A DNA stretch of 64,000 bases from Litorihabitans aurantiacus (GCF_030161595.1 NZ_BSUM01000001.1:1054001-1118000); one strand, 5' to 3'; shown: positions 1-8,673, counted from the first letter of the stretch. Numbers and translations: made by a program. The notes: generated by a model from the letters alone, not told the origin.

Positions 1-1740
1 CTCGTTGATCCCGGTGTGCATGATCTGACCGGCCTCGGACTCCTTGTAGGAGAGCATGAGCTCGCGGTCGACCGGCAGGTAGTTCTGGCCGAGCGTGTTG
101 AAGATCTTCGCGCTCGGGAAGATCGAGTCGAGTCCGAAGGTGCGCGCCTCGTCCGGGATGATCGGCACGATCCGGTTGCCGAACTCCTTGTCCTTCACGA
201 GGTCCTTGAACAGGCGGACGAACGCCATCGTGGTGGCGACCTCCTGCGTGCCCGAACCCTTGGCGAGGAGCTGGTAGGCCTTGTCGCCCGGCGTCGTGAC
301 GGGCGTGAAGGAGGAGCGGCGCTCGGGGACGAAGCCACCGAGCTCGCGCCGGCGCTCGAGCATGTACTCGATCTCGGGCGCGTCCTTGCCGGGGTGGAAG
401 TACGGCGGGAGGTAGGGGTCCTCCTCCAGCTGCGCATCGGTCAGCGGGATCTCGAGCGAGTCGCGCAGGAGCTTGGCGTCCTCGGGCTTGAGCTTCTTCA
501 TCTGGTGCGTCGCGTTGCGCGCCGCGAAGCCCGGGCCGAGGCCGTAGCCCTTGACGGTGTGCGCGAGCACGACGGTCGGGGCGCCCGTGAACTCGGTGGC
601 GGCCTTGTAGGCGGCGTAGACCTTGCGGGCGTCGTGGCCGCCGCGCTTCATGGCCCAGAGGGTGTCGTCGGAGACGTCCTCCACGAGCGCCTTGGTGCGC
701 GGGTCGCGCCCGAAGAAGTGCTCGCGGATGAAGCCGCCGGACTCCGCCTTGAAGGTCTGGTAGTCGCCGTCGGTGGTGGAGGACATGATGTCGACCAGCG
801 CGCCGTCGGTGTCGCGGGCGAGCAGCTCGTCCCACTCGCGGCCCCACACGGCCTTGACGACGTTCCAGCCGGCGCCGCGGAAGAAGCCCTCGAGCTCGGT
901 GATGATGCTGCCGTTGCCTCGCACCGGGCCGTCGAGGCGCTGCAGGTTGCAGTTGACCACGAACGTCAGGTTGTCGAGCTTCTGCTGGGCCGCGAGCTGG
1001 AGCATGCCGCGGGACTCGGGCTCGTCCATCTCGCCGTCGCCGAGGAAGGCCCACACGCGCTGCTGGCTCGTGTCCTTGATGCCGCGCAGCTCGAGGTAGC
1101 GGTTGGTCCACGCCTGGTAGATGGCCGAGGACGGGCCGAGGCCCATCGAGACCGTCGGGAACTCCCAGAAGTCCTGCATGAGGCGCGGGTGGGGGTAGGA
1201 CGGGAGGCCGCCGTGCGGGTGGGACAGCTCCTGGCGGAACCCGTCGAGGCGGTCGGCCGAGAGGCGGCCCTCCATGAAGGCGCGGGCGTACATGCCGGGG
1301 GAGGCGTGACCCTGGAAGTAGATCTGGTCACCGCCGCCCGCGTGGTCCTTGCCGCGGAAGAAGTGGTTGAGGCCGACCTCGTACAGGGTCGCGACCGACG
1401 CGTAGGAGGAGATGTGCCCGCCGACGCCGACGCCTGGGCGCTGGGCCCGCGTGACCATGACGGCCGAGTTCCACCGCAGGTAGTCGCGGTAGCGGTTCTC
1501 GATCTCCTCGTCACCGGGGTAGTCCGGCTCGCGGTCGAGACCGATGGTGTTGACGTGCGGCGTGGTCACACCGCTCGGGATCGCCAGCCCGCGCTGCGTC
1601 GCGTGCTTGACGACGGCGGAGAGCACGTCGCCCGCGTGGTCGGTCCCGCGGTGCTCGACGAGGGCGTCGACGGAGTCGATCCACTCGGTGCGCTCCTGCA
1701 CGGCGTCATCACCGGCGAAGGTGGAGTCTGATGTGGTCAC
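1..1740 (-). CDS. aceE: Pyruvate dehydrogenase E1 component, homodimeric type (3' end outside window)
   Basis: Decarboxylates pyruvate with thiamine diphosphate and passes the acetyl group to the E2 lipoyl domain of the pyruvate dehydrogenase complex in the cytoplasm. The reverse strand stays open for 580 codons from a GTG at 1738-1740, preceded by a GGAGAG ribosome site; family members are about 900 residues, so the C-terminal third is missing. Visible are the N-terminal region with HISSYAS and [11 protein letters not shown], and the thiamine motif [10 protein letters not shown] followed about 25 residues later by the NCN segment. The fragment ends in the LSYKE segment typical of AceE. The divergent neighbour is a DUF3052 gene, a pairing I recall as common in actinobacteria. 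A possible minus-strand -10 (TAGGCT, complement of 1855-1860) would give a leader of about 100 nt. Confidence 0.97.
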   Translation of the reverse strand, partial: MTTSDSTFAGDDAVQERTEWIDSVDALVEHRGTDHAGDVLSAVVKHATQRGLAIPSGVTTPHVNTIGLDREPDYPGDEEIENRYRDYLRWNSAVMVTRAQRPGVGVGGHISSYASVATLYEVGLNHFFRGKDHAGGGDQIYFQGHASPGMYARAFMEGRLSADRLDGFRQELSHPHGGLPSYPHPRLMQDFWEFPTVSMGLGPSSAIYQAWTNRYLELRGIKDTSQQRVWAFLGDGEMDEPESRGMLQLAAQQKLDNLTFVVNCNLQRLDGPVRGNGSIITELEGFFRGAGWNVVKAVWGREWDELLARDTDGALVDIMSSTTDGDYQTFKAESGGFIREHFFGRDPRTKALVEDVSDDTLWAMKRGGHDARKVYAAYKAATEFTGAPTVVLAHTVKGYGLGPGFAARNATHQMKKLKPEDAKLLRDSLEIPLTDAQLEEDPYLPPYFHPGKDAPEIEYMLERRRELGGFVPERRSSFTPVTTPGDKAYQLLAKGSGTQEVATTMAFVRLFKDLVKDKEFGNRIVPIIPDEARTFGLDSIFPSAKIFNTLGQNYLPVDRELMLSYKESEAGQIMHTGINE

Positions 1741-2027
1741 GGACTCTCCAGCTCATTGAGGTCGTGGCCCACCGCGGTAGCGCCGGGCCGGTGCGCGGTC
1801 CGTCGCGTGGCGAACCTGGGCGCGTGCGGACGTGTCGTCCGCGGCGCCCGTGACAGCCTATCGATCCGCGGCGACGGACGCTCCTCCCGTTCCGGGTGAC
1901 GGACCCGTGGACGGCTCGGGCCCGGACGGGCGCGCGGGCGGTGAGGGGCGGTAGTCTCCCGGGAAACGAATGCGGCGTCGCCCGGTGCCGCAGCACGACG
2001 TGACGAACACCACGAGAGGCTCAGGAC

Positions 2028-2456
2028 GTGACAGCGACGACCGACCCGGCGGCGAGTGGCGCCGGTCGATTCGGGTTCAGCAAGGACCAGGTCATCCAGG
2101 AGTGGGGGTTCGACGACGACGTCGACCACGCGCTCCGTGACGAGCTCGCCGACGTCGTCGGCGTCGAGCTCGTCGACGAGGACTACGGGGACGTCACCGA
2201 CTCCGCGATCGTCTGGTGGCGCAAGGACGACGGCGACGCGACCGACCTCGAGGACCTCCTCGTGGACGCCGCCAGCACGCTGGAGGACAGCGGCCTGATC
2301 TGGGTCCTCGTGCCCAAGATGGGCAGCGCGGGCCACGTGCCGGCCGCCGAGATCGGCGAGGCCGCCCGCACCGCGGGGCTGCAGCCGACGACGTCGCTCG
2401 CCGCGGCCCCCGGCTGGCTGGGCGTGCGCCTGTCGGCCCCCGGCCGCGGCCGGTAG
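2028..2456 (+). CDS. DUF3052 domain protein
   Basis: A 142-residue acidic protein of unknown function belonging to the actinobacterial DUF3052 family, here as usual next to aceE but divergent from it. The recognisable parts are an N-terminal GFSKDQVIQEWGFDDDVD segment, a WWRKDDGD segment and a C-terminal LVPKMGSAGHVP segment. The GTG start follows an AGGCTCAGGA stretch that can act as a ribosome site; a -10-like TAGTCT lies at 1952-1957. No signal peptide or membrane segment is seen, so it is probably cytosolic. No catalytic residues are known for the family, and I make no functional call beyond membership. Confidence 0.88.
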   Translation: MTATTDPAASGAGRFGFSKDQVIQEWGFDDDVDHALRDELADVVGVELVDEDYGDVTDSAIVWWRKDDGDATDLEDLLVDAASTLEDSGLIWVLVPKMGSAGHVPAAEIGEAARTAGLQPTTSLAAAPGWLGVRLSAPGRGR

Positions 2457-2485
2457 CGACGATCACCCGGGATGGTCGCGACGGC

Positions 2486-2968
2486 GTGACCGACGTGGGT
2501 GCCGGAGCCGGGGCGCGCTCCGCCGTCGCCGTCGACCTCGCCCTGCCGTTCGGTCGACGCGTGACCTCGCGCGACCTGGCCGGCGCGCCGTCGCTCCTCG
2601 TGCTGGTGCCCGGCGCCTTCACACCGGTCTGCGCGACCGAGCTGCGCGACCTCGACGCCGCGCTCCCGCGGCTGCGCCCCGCCCGCGTGCTCGTCGTCTC
2701 GTGCGACACCGCGGCGACCCTCGAGGCGTGGCGCGTGCACGAGGGTGCGGGGGTTGAGGTCGCCTCCGACCACTGGCCGCACGGCGCGCTCGCGCGGTCG
2801 CTGGACGCGTTCGACGACGCGACCGGGTGGGCGCGGCGGCACACCGTTCTGCTCGACGGCACGGGCGTCGAGGTCTGGCGCGACGCTGCCCCCGGGGGCC
2901 GGGCGCGCGACGTCGGGCTCGCCGTCGCCGCCGTGCGGGCGCTGGCGGCCGGTAGCGTGACGGCGTGA
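2486..2968 (+). CDS. Peroxiredoxin, AhpE/1-Cys-like
   Basis: A thioredoxin-fold peroxidase expected to reduce hydroperoxides in the cytosol. The active-site motif PGAFTPVCATE carries the peroxidatic Cys, and the order of segments (LVLVPGAFTPVC, then VVSCDT, then ARRHTVLLDGTG) matches the AhpC/TSA family. With the GTG at 2486 the protein is 160 residues, close to the AhpE length; GTG 2495 is an alternative and neither has a good ribosome site. A second Cys (in VSCDT) could serve as a resolving or unrelated thiol. It lies 29 nt after DUF3052 and overlaps the next gene by GTGA, so the three genes probably form one transcript. Confidence 0.85.
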   Translation: MTDVGAGAGARSAVAVDLALPFGRRVTSRDLAGAPSLLVLVPGAFTPVCATELRDLDAALPRLRPARVLVVSCDTAATLEAWRVHEGAGVEVASDHWPHGALARSLDAFDDATGWARRHTVLLDGTGVEVWRDAAPGGRARDVGLAVAAVRALAAGSVTA

Positions 2969-4062
2969 CCAGCACCCCGACGTTCCCACCCGGGACCTCC
3001 GCCGTCTCGCCGGTGCCGAAGCGCGGCGTCACGCCCCCGGGCGATGCGGCGACGCCGTACGACCGCCTCCCGCGCACGCTGCGCTGGGCGTGGTGGCGGC
3101 CCCTGCTGGGGCTCGGGGTGTTCGCGGCCGCCGCGATCCTCGGGTCGACGCTGGTCGCCGCCGCGGTGATGATCGCGATGGTCGCGGCGGGTGAGCTCGG
3201 GACGTCGCCGGAGGCGATCGAGGGCCTGCTCGACCGGATGCGGGAGCTCGACGCGACCGACTCGGTCGTGCTCGTGCTCGCGCTGGGCTCGATCGCGATC
3301 TGGCTCGTGGCCGTCTGGCTCGGGCTCCTCGCCGCGGGGATGAAGCCGCTCGGCCACGTCTCCTCGGTCGCGCTGCGGCTGCGGTGGGGCTGGCTCGGGC
3401 TGTGCACGGTCGTGGCCGTCGTGACGCTGGCTGCCAACTTCGCGATCAGCTTCGGTCTGAGCGCGGTCATGGGCGAGGAGGTCGCGGCGCCGCAGTGGAC
3501 GCCGTGGGACCGGCTGTGGCTCCCGCTGCTGGTGGTGATCCTGCTCGTGCCGTTCCAGGCGGCGGCGGAGGAGTACGTCTTCCGCGGGATATTCGTGCAG
3601 GCGCTGGGGTCGTGGCTGCCGCGCCGTGCCTGGGCCCGCGTGATCGTGTGGGTGCTGCCGACCGCGGCCTTCGTGTTCAGCCACGGGTACGGGCTGTGGG
3701 GGCTGCTCGACGTCACGGTCTTCGCCCTGACCGCGATGTGGGTGACCCTGCGGACCGGTGGTCTCGAGGCCGCGATCGCGCTGCACGTGGTCAACAACGT
3801 GACGGTGTTCGGCCTCCTCGCGAGCGGGGCGCTGGGTTCCACGGTCAACGGCTCCTCCGAGGGGTCGCTCGCCGGTGTGCTGATCACCGCGATCGTCTCG
3901 CTCGTGTTCGCCTGGGTGGTGGACGCCCTCGCCACGCGGCGGGGGATCGCGCGCACCTCCGCCTGGCCGGAGCGGGCGAGCGCCGTGGCGCTCACCGTTC
4001 CGCTGCCGCGGCCCGTGGCGTACTACGAGGGGCGGGTCGACGCCGTCGCGCGAGCCTCGTAG
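2965..4062 (+). CDS. CPBP family intramembrane glutamic endopeptidase
   Basis: A 365-residue membrane protein of the CPBP (CAAX protease and bacteriocin-processing) family. After a cytosolic N-terminus of about 35 residues there are roughly eight hydrophobic segments. The family signature is intact: EEYVFRG (the EExxxR motif) near residue 205, FSHG about 35 residues later, and HVVNN further on, which are the metal or catalytic residues of this group. The GTG start overlaps the peroxiredoxin stop, which implies translational coupling. Substrates of bacterial CPBP proteins outside bacteriocin loci are mostly unknown, and no bacteriocin gene is visible here. Confidence 0.88.
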   Translation: MTSTPTFPPGTSAVSPVPKRGVTPPGDAATPYDRLPRTLRWAWWRPLLGLGVFAAAAILGSTLVAAAVMIAMVAAGELGTSPEAIEGLLDRMRELDATDSVVLVLALGSIAIWLVAVWLGLLAAGMKPLGHVSSVALRLRWGWLGLCTVVAVVTLAANFAISFGLSAVMGEEVAAPQWTPWDRLWLPLLVVILLVPFQAAAEEYVFRGIFVQALGSWLPRRAWARVIVWVLPTAAFVFSHGYGLWGLLDVTVFALTAMWVTLRTGGLEAAIALHVVNNVTVFGLLASGALGSTVNGSSEGSLAGVLITAIVSLVFAWVVDALATRRGIARTSAWPERASAVALTVPLPRPVAYYEGRVDAVARAS

Positions 4063-4226
4063 CACGCACCTCGCTCTCGCGCAGGTCGGGGGGCGGGGGA
4101 GAGGTACCCGGTGAAGAACCACAGGTTCGGCCTCGCCTCGCCCTAGGATCGAGGAGTCAGCAACCCTCGGGACCCCGCCCGCTGACCCGGGCGCCCGAAC
4201 CGCCCACCCACGTGAGGGGATCACCC

Positions 4227-4565
4227 ATGTCCAAGCGCACCCTGTTCCTCGCCCTCCCCATCGCCGCCGCGATGGTCCTGTCCGCCTGCGGCGGCGGCGC
4301 CGCCGAGCGTCCGTCCGCCGACGAGCTGTCGTCCGTCTTCACGGAGGGCGCTGAGGAGCTGGGGCTGGACGGCGTCGAGATCCCGCAGGAGGCGGCCGAC
4401 TGCCTCGCCGAGGCCCTCGTCAACTCCGACGTCTCGGACGAGGCGTTGCGCGCGATGGCCGACCGGGACGAGGACTACGACCTCTCCGACGAGGACGAGA
4501 CCGTCCTCACCGAGTCGCTGCAGGGTTCGGCCATGGAGTGCATGATGCCCGCCGAGACCGAGTGA
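4227..4565 (+). CDS. Small acidic lipoprotein, unknown function
   Basis: A 112-residue secreted lipoprotein. The N-terminus is a clear lipoprotein signal: KR, a hydrophobic stretch, then lipobox LSAC with the modified Cys at residue 21. The mature part is strongly acidic and mostly helical in appearance, with three further Cys-containing spots (DCLAEAL, MECMM). I do not recognise a family, although small actinobacterial lipoproteins with this pattern are common. The ATG start has GGGGA upstream; a -10-like TAGGAT at 4144-4149 would give a leader of about 70 nt. A strong hairpin follows 17 nt after the stop. Confidence 0.8.
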   Translation: MSKRTLFLALPIAAAMVLSACGGGAAERPSADELSSVFTEGAEELGLDGVEIPQEAADCLAEALVNSDVSDEALRAMADRDEDYDLSDEDETVLTESLQGSAMECMMPAETE

Positions 4566-4582
4566 TCTCGATCTGATCCACC

Positions 4583-4612
4583 GGTGGCCAGCCGTCGCGA
4601 CGGCGGGCCACC
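4583..4612 (+). terminator. Hairpin terminator after the lipoprotein gene
   Basis: GGTGGCC at 4583-4589 pairs with GGCCACC at 4606-4612, and the interior 4591-4604 is a palindrome, giving a 13-bp stem interrupted only by an A-G mismatch. There is no clear T-tract. The hairpin ends 3 nt before the tRNA gene, so it sits where a tRNA promoter would be expected. Confidence 0.6.
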
Positions 4613-4615
4613 GCC

Positions 4616-4688
4616 GGGCCTATAGCTCAGCTGGTAGAGCGCCACGTTTACACCGTGGACGTCGGGGGTTCGAGTCCCTCTGGGCCCA
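4616..4688 (+). tRNA. tRNA-Val (anticodon UAC)
   Basis: A 73-nt cloverleaf. The acceptor stem GGGCCTA pairs with TGGGCCC (one T-G pair). The D arm is GCTC-AGCTGGTA-GAGC. The anticodon stem is CCACG/CGTGG with loop TTTACAC, giving anticodon TAC (valine, reads GUA and GUG). The T arm is GGGGG-TTCGAGT-CCCTC. The discriminator is A. The 3' CCA is not encoded (genomic bases are CAC), so it must be added by the tRNA nucleotidyltransferase. Confidence 0.97.
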
Positions 4689-4770
4689 CACGAGCCGCCC
4701 TCCCCGCGAGGCGGACGGAGGCGTAGTATCCCGCGGGAAGCGTCGACCGATCCGTTCCCGAGGAGTCGTC

Positions 4771-5121
4771 ATGGCCGTCCGCACCGCCCTCGCCGTCGTC
4801 CCGTCCTCCGACCTCGAGCGTTCGCGCGCCTGGTGGGTCGCGCTGCTCGGTCGGGAGCCCGACCGGGTGCCGATGCCGACCGACCTGGAGTGGTCCTTCC
4901 CCGACGGCGGTGGCCTGCAGCTCGTCGACGACGGTGAGCGGGCAGGATCGGGCGGCGTCACCCTCGGCGTCGAGGACGTGGACGCCGAGCTGGCCGAGAT
5001 CGCCGGCCGGGGTCTCGAGGTCCCCGACGCGGCGACGGTCCCGAGCGGCCAGTTCAGGATCGCGATGCTCCAGGACCCGGACGGGAACGGGGTCGTGCTG
5101 GCCCAGGACCTCACGGGCTGA
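4771..5121 (+). CDS. VOC family (glyoxalase/bleomycin-resistance fold) protein
   Basis: A 116-residue single-domain vicinal-oxygen-chelate protein. The pattern fits the family: an LAVVPSSDLERSRAWWVALLGREPD opening (two pieces), a central PDGGGLQLVDD strand, GGVTLGVEDVDAELAEI, and a C-terminal LQDPDGNGVVLAQ strand whose acidic residue is the usual metal-ligand position. The substrate cannot be inferred. The ATG has a GAGGAG ribosome site, and a -10-like TAGTAT lies at 4724-4729, giving a short leader, so it is probably transcribed alone. Confidence 0.85.
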   Translation: MAVRTALAVVPSSDLERSRAWWVALLGREPDRVPMPTDLEWSFPDGGGLQLVDDGERAGSGGVTLGVEDVDAELAEIAGRGLEVPDAATVPSGQFRIAMLQDPDGNGVVLAQDLTG

Positions 5122-5154
5122 CGGGACGCACCCGACACGCTCGCGCCCGACCGG

Positions 5155-5553
5155 TCAGCGGCACGCGACCAGCGCCACCTCCACCAGCCACGCCGGCTGC
5201 GCCAGCTCCGCCACGACCACCAGCGTCGAGGCCGCCCGGTGCTCGCCGAGGAACGCGTCCCGCGCCGCCATCACGGCACCGAGGTCCTGCCCCGGCACGA
5301 CGTAGGTCGTGACCGAGACGACGTCGCCCGCCCCCATGTCGGCGTCGGCCAGCATCGCCGACAGGTTGCGCCACACCTGGGCGGCCTGGTCGGGCAGCGC
5401 CCCGAGTACGGAGCCGTCGGGCGCCGTCGGCACGACGCCGGAGGTGTGGAGCCAGCGCGTCGCACCGGTCGACTCGATCGCGTGCGCGTAACGGGCCGCC
5501 GGCGGAGCCAGGTCGGCCGGCTGCACGGCGCGCAGGTGGGGCGTGGAGGTCAT
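5155..5553 (-). CDS. RidA-like protein with the usual catalytic Arg replaced
   Basis: A 132-residue member of the RidA/YjgF/RutC superfamily; canonical members hydrolyse reactive enamines and imines. The chorismate-mutase-like fold pattern is present: ATRWLHTSGVVP, then AQVWRNLSAML, then VSVTTYVV, then AWLVEVALVAC. Oddity: in canonical RidA a Pro-Ala-Arg segment near the C-terminus supplies the catalytic Arg; here the aligned segment reads RAASTLVVV, which places Ser at that position. The protein may thus belong to a Rid subgroup with another role. It starts 8 nt after the stop of the PDR reductase and probably shares its mRNA. Confidence 0.85.
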   Translation of the reverse strand: MTSTPHLRAVQPADLAPPAARYAHAIESTGATRWLHTSGVVPTAPDGSVLGALPDQAAQVWRNLSAMLADADMGAGDVVSVTTYVVPGQDLGAVMAARDAFLGEHRAASTLVVVAELAQPAWLVEVALVACR

Positions 5554-5561
5554 GGCATCTC

Positions 5562-6521
5562 CTAGAGGTCGAGCACGAGCCGCGGGCAGGCTGCCCGCGA
5601 CACGCACGTCATCATGCTGAGGTTCTCCTCGCGCTCGGACTGCGTGAGCACGCTGTCGCGGTGGTCGACGTCGCCCTCGAGCACCACGGTCTCGCACGTG
5701 CCGCACGTGCCCTCCCGGCACGAGGAGACCGTGATCGCGCCGTGCGACTCGAGCGCCTCCAGCACCGAGGTCTGCGGGGGGACGACCACCACCTCGCCGC
5801 TCGCCGCGAGCTCGACCTCGAACGGTCCCTCCCACACCGGGGCGCTCAGCTCCTGGGGCGTGAAGTGCTCCACGTGCACCTGCGCTCCCGGGACGGACGC
5901 GGCCGCCTCGTGCAGGGCGTCCAGCAGCGGCGCGGGCCCGCAGGCCCAGATCCCGCCCGTCCCGCGCCTGCGGACCAGGGCGCTCACGTCGAGCCGGTCG
6001 CCGGCGGCGGAGTCGTGGACGTGGACCCGTGCGCCGTGACGGGCCGCGAGATCCTCCACCCACGCCATGCGGGTGCGCTCGCGCCCGCAGTAGTGCAGCT
6101 CCCAGTCCGCACCTGCCTCCGCGGCCGAAGACAGCATGGGCAGGACGGCCGTGATGCCGACCCCGCCGGCCACGAAGGTCACGGGGGAGCCCGGGCGCGG
6201 CTCGTAGGCGAAGTTCGAGCGCGGACCACGGGCGCGCAGCACCGTGCCGACGGCGAGCGCGTGTGCCGCGAGCGACCCGCCGCGCCCCGCGGGCTCGCGC
6301 AGGATCGCGACCCGCCAGCGCGTGCGGTCGGCGAGGTCCCCGCACAGGGAGTACTGCCGCTCGACGCCCGGGGCCACCTCGAGGTCGACGTGCGCGCCCG
6401 GGGTCCACACCGGCAGGGGTCGACCGTTCGTCGCTGCCAGGTCGAGGGCGACGACGTCCGCGGTGAGCGGCGTGCGGTCGATGACGGTGAGCTCGCGCTC
6501 GACGTCGCTGAAGAAGCTCAC
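5562..6521 (-). CDS. PDR/VanB-type oxidoreductase (flavin reductase with C-terminal 2Fe-2S)
   Basis: Transfers electrons from NAD(P)H through FMN to a plant-type 2Fe-2S centre, normally to feed a Rieske oxygenase or a P450. The 319-residue protein has the phthalate dioxygenase reductase order: flavin domain with RQYSL, then FVAGGVGITAVLPML for nucleotide binding, then a C-terminal ferredoxin domain with CREGTCGTC and a fourth Cys in MMTCVSRA. No partner oxygenase lies in the window, so the acceptor is unknown; it may be encoded elsewhere. It is divergent from the FAD oxidase gene, with a palindromic operator candidate between them. Confidence 0.92.
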   Translation of the reverse strand: MSFFSDVERELTVIDRTPLTADVVALDLAATNGRPLPVWTPGAHVDLEVAPGVERQYSLCGDLADRTRWRVAILREPAGRGGSLAAHALAVGTVLRARGPRSNFAYEPRPGSPVTFVAGGVGITAVLPMLSSAAEAGADWELHYCGRERTRMAWVEDLAARHGARVHVHDSAAGDRLDVSALVRRRGTGGIWACGPAPLLDALHEAAASVPGAQVHVEHFTPQELSAPVWEGPFEVELAASGEVVVVPPQTSVLEALESHGAITVSSCREGTCGTCETVVLEGDVDHRDSVLTQSEREENLSMMTCVSRAACPRLVLDL

Positions 6522-6575
6522 GGTCTGCTCCCGGGGACGGATCGGTCGGTGCGTTCACGTGCCGGTGCCACGGGC

Positions 6576-6597
6576 GAAACACGAGAGGTCTAGCGTC
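6576..6597 (+). promoter_or_regulatory. Candidate promoter motif GAAAC-N13-CGTC
   Basis: GAAAC at 6576-6580 lies 13 nt before CGTC at 6594-6597, which is part of TAGCGTC. The same arrangement occurs at 9308-9329 and, with GACAC, at 17076-17097. TAGCGT also serves as a likely -10 at 34775-34780, so the right half is probably a -10 element. What the left half does is inference. Confidence 0.4.
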
Positions 6598-6626
6598 GGG
6601 ACACCCGCGGCGCCGAGGACGGCGTG

Positions 6627-6645
6627 ATGTTGATACAGTCAACAT
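6627..6645. promoter_or_regulatory. 19-bp palindromic operator candidate
   Basis: ATGTTGA-TACAG-TCAACAT is a perfect 7+7 inverted repeat with a 5-nt centre, in the divergent region between the PDR reductase and the FAD oxidase. It starts 30 nt after a TAGCGT -10-like element and ends 69 nt before the oxidase start. A degenerate copy lies at 9334-9351, upstream of the amidohydrolase and the XRE-cupin gene. Symmetry and size resemble GntR-type sites; the only regulator encoded nearby is the XRE-cupin protein. Confidence 0.6.
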
Positions 6646-6714
6646 TAGCGGAGGTCGGGTCGATCCGACACCGTCGGCAGCGACGACATCCAGCGTCACC
6701 CGGAGGGGACACCC

Positions 6715-8037
6715 ATGACCGATCCCGACGTCATCGACGCGCTCGAGGCGCGCCTGACCGACCTCCTCGGCCCCCGCGGCGTCTCGCGCGACCAGCGGGT
6801 GCGCGAGCGGGCCTCGGTCGACGGCGCCCGGATGTCCCCGGTCATCAGCGAGCTGCTGCCCCTCGGCGTCGCCGACCTCGTCGCGCTGCCCGCGGACGCC
6901 GAGCAGATCGCTGCCGCCGTGACCGCGGCCGTCGAGCTCGGCGTCCCGGTCACGCCGCGCGGCAAGGGGACCGGCAACTACGGTCAGGCGATCCCGCACG
7001 AGGGCGGACTGGTGCTGGACGTCAGTCGGGCGCGCGCCGTCGTCGCCGTCGAGGACGGGGCGATCACGGCCGAGGCGGGAGCCACGATGCTCGCGCTCGA
7101 GCAGGCCGCCTGGGCCACCGGGCAGGAGCTGTGGATGTACCCCTCGACGATGAACTCCAGCATCGGCGGGTTCATCGCCGGCGGTTCCGGCGGGACGGGC
7201 ACCATCGCGCACGGTTCCAACCACATGGGCTTCGTGCTCGAACTGGACGTGGTGACCGCCGACGGCGGGGGCCTGCGCCACGTGAGCGGCGAGGAGGCCC
7301 AGCACTTCGTGCACAACTACGGCACGGCGGGGATCATCGCGCGGGCCACGGTGCGCCTCGAGCCGCTGGTCGAGTGGCGGGCGTTCTACGCCTCCTTCCC
7401 CGAATTCGGTGGCGCGCTCGCGGTGATCCGCGAGATCGGCCGGCTCGACCCCCTGCCCCGGCTGGTCTCGGCCGACACGGTCGAGGTCAGCGCCGCCCTG
7501 CCGGACGACCCGGCGATCCCGGCGGGGCGGGCCAGTCTGCGGGCGATCCTCGCGCCGGAGGCGATCGCGGCCGCGACGGCGCTGGTCGAGGGCGCGGGAG
7601 GGCGGGTGGAGGAGGTGCGCGAGGGCCGCCAGGTCGGCGCGCAGCTCAGCGTGCTCTCCTACAACCACCCGATCGAGTGGCTGATGCGGACGCGACCCGG
7701 CCACTACTTCCACCTCGAGGTCGGCGGTGACGCGCTCGTCGAGCGGATCGACGAGGTGCACGCGGCGGTGGCCGACGGCCTGCTCCACATCGAGGCGGGG
7801 CACACCGTGCCCATCGGCATGCTGGCGGGTGCCTACACCGGCCCCGAGGACGTCGCGGCGGCGATCGCGCGCCTGGGGGAGATCGGGGTGGGGGTCCACA
7901 ACCCGCACCAGTGGAACGTGGACTTCGAGCTCGCGCGCACCGTCCGGACGGCGGCGATCACCGATCCCCGCGGTCTGCTCAACCCCGGCAAGCTCAACCC
8001 CGACTACGCCGGCCCGACCAAGGGCTCCATCCGCTAG
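6715..8037 (+). CDS. FAD-binding oxidase (VAO/GlcD-like)
   Basis: A 440-residue flavoprotein of the vanillyl-alcohol oxidase superfamily. The N-terminal FAD-binding PCMH domain carries PRGKGTGNYGQA and the later GGFIAGGSGGTGT stretch that holds the FAD pyrophosphate. The C-terminus ends with NPGKLNPD, typical of GlcD- and DLD-type enzymes. Such enzymes oxidise small hydroxy acids, alcohols or amines; the substrate here is not predictable from sequence. The ATG has a GGAGG ribosome site. Its promoter region holds the palindrome at 6627-6645, suggesting co-regulation with the amidohydrolase-transporter operon. It is convergent with the PNPOx-like gene. Confidence 0.87.
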   Translation: MTDPDVIDALEARLTDLLGPRGVSRDQRVRERASVDGARMSPVISELLPLGVADLVALPADAEQIAAAVTAAVELGVPVTPRGKGTGNYGQAIPHEGGLVLDVSRARAVVAVEDGAITAEAGATMLALEQAAWATGQELWMYPSTMNSSIGGFIAGGSGGTGTIAHGSNHMGFVLELDVVTADGGGLRHVSGEEAQHFVHNYGTAGIIARATVRLEPLVEWRAFYASFPEFGGALAVIREIGRLDPLPRLVSADTVEVSAALPDDPAIPAGRASLRAILAPEAIAAATALVEGAGGRVEEVREGRQVGAQLSVLSYNHPIEWLMRTRPGHYFHLEVGGDALVERIDEVHAAVADGLLHIEAGHTVPIGMLAGAYTGPEDVAAAIARLGEIGVGVHNPHQWNVDFELARTVRTAAITDPRGLLNPGKLNPDYAGPTKGSIR

Positions 8038-8052
8038 GGCGCCGGGGCCGCC

Positions 8053-8673
8053 TCAGGGCAGGGCGCCGCGGCGGACCCACCGCTCGCCGTCGCGCAGGAA
8101 CCGCGTGCGCGCCGCGGCGACGAGCTCCGACCCCGCCCGCCACAGCTCGACGCGGTCCGGGACGAGCGCGAACGTGGTCCAGCTCGGGGGAGCGGTGTCC
8201 TCGCGCCCGACGGCGGCGCGCATCCCCGCCTGCACGACGTCCTCGGGGACGTCGGCCCACGGGTCCGCCAGGTCCTGACCGAGGTCCTCGTAGACCCACG
8301 CCAGCAGGCGCAGCTGCCGCGGCCGGGTGAGGTAGGCGCGCGCCGACGTCGCCGCGTCCAGCTGCACGACGGCGCCGCTCACCACCGCCTGCCGCCCCGC
8401 GTCCGGCCACAGGAGCACGCCGCTCGCGCGCGGGTTCTCGTGCAGGTCGCGCGACTTCGCCGTCGGCGTGGAGGAGTGGAAGCGCAGGCCGACGCCGTCG
8501 ATCGAGGTGACGACCACGGTGCGGTTGTGCGGTGCACCGTCCGCCCCCGCCGTCGCGAGCGCCATCAGCACGGGTGGGGCGGCGCCGTCGGGCGCCGTGG
8601 CCGTGGTCGAGGCGGGCGGGGCCGCCCACGTGGCGATCGTCCGCAGCGGGTCGTCCCCGACCGCCTCAGGCAC
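8053..8673 (-). CDS. Pyridoxamine 5'-phosphate oxidase-like (split-barrel flavin) protein
   Basis: A 206-residue protein of the PNPOx-like FMN split-barrel family. The PdxH-like pattern is visible: NRTVVVTSIDGVGLRFHSS (in two pieces), KSRDLHENPRASGVLLW, and a C-terminal RFLRDGERWVRRGALP matching the PdxH dimerisation tail (normally ending R-L-x-P). It could be a true PdxH or a catabolic flavin oxidase or reductase; its place in a catabolic cluster favours the latter but does not prove it. Its ATG lies 8 nt inside the end of the regulator gene, so the two are translationally coupled. Confidence 0.75.
   Translation of the reverse strand: MPEAVGDDPLRTIATWAAPPASTTATAPDGAAPPVLMALATAGADGAPHNRTVVVTSIDGVGLRFHSSTPTAKSRDLHENPRASGVLLWPDAGRQAVVSGAVVQLDAATSARAYLTRPRQLRLLAWVYEDLGQDLADPWADVPEDVVQAGMRAAVGREDTAPPSWTTFALVPDRVELWRAGSELVAAARTRFLRDGERWVRRGALP

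Noticed and set aside
16-1731. Long forward-strand open frame of 571 codons
   Set aside because: It is the antisense shadow of aceE; its translation is low-complexity with no family match, while the reverse strand shows clear E1 motifs.
6631-6656. TTGATA in the 6627 palindrome as a -35 element
   Set aside because: No acceptable -10 lies 16-18 nt downstream; the perfect symmetry is better explained as a protein-binding site.
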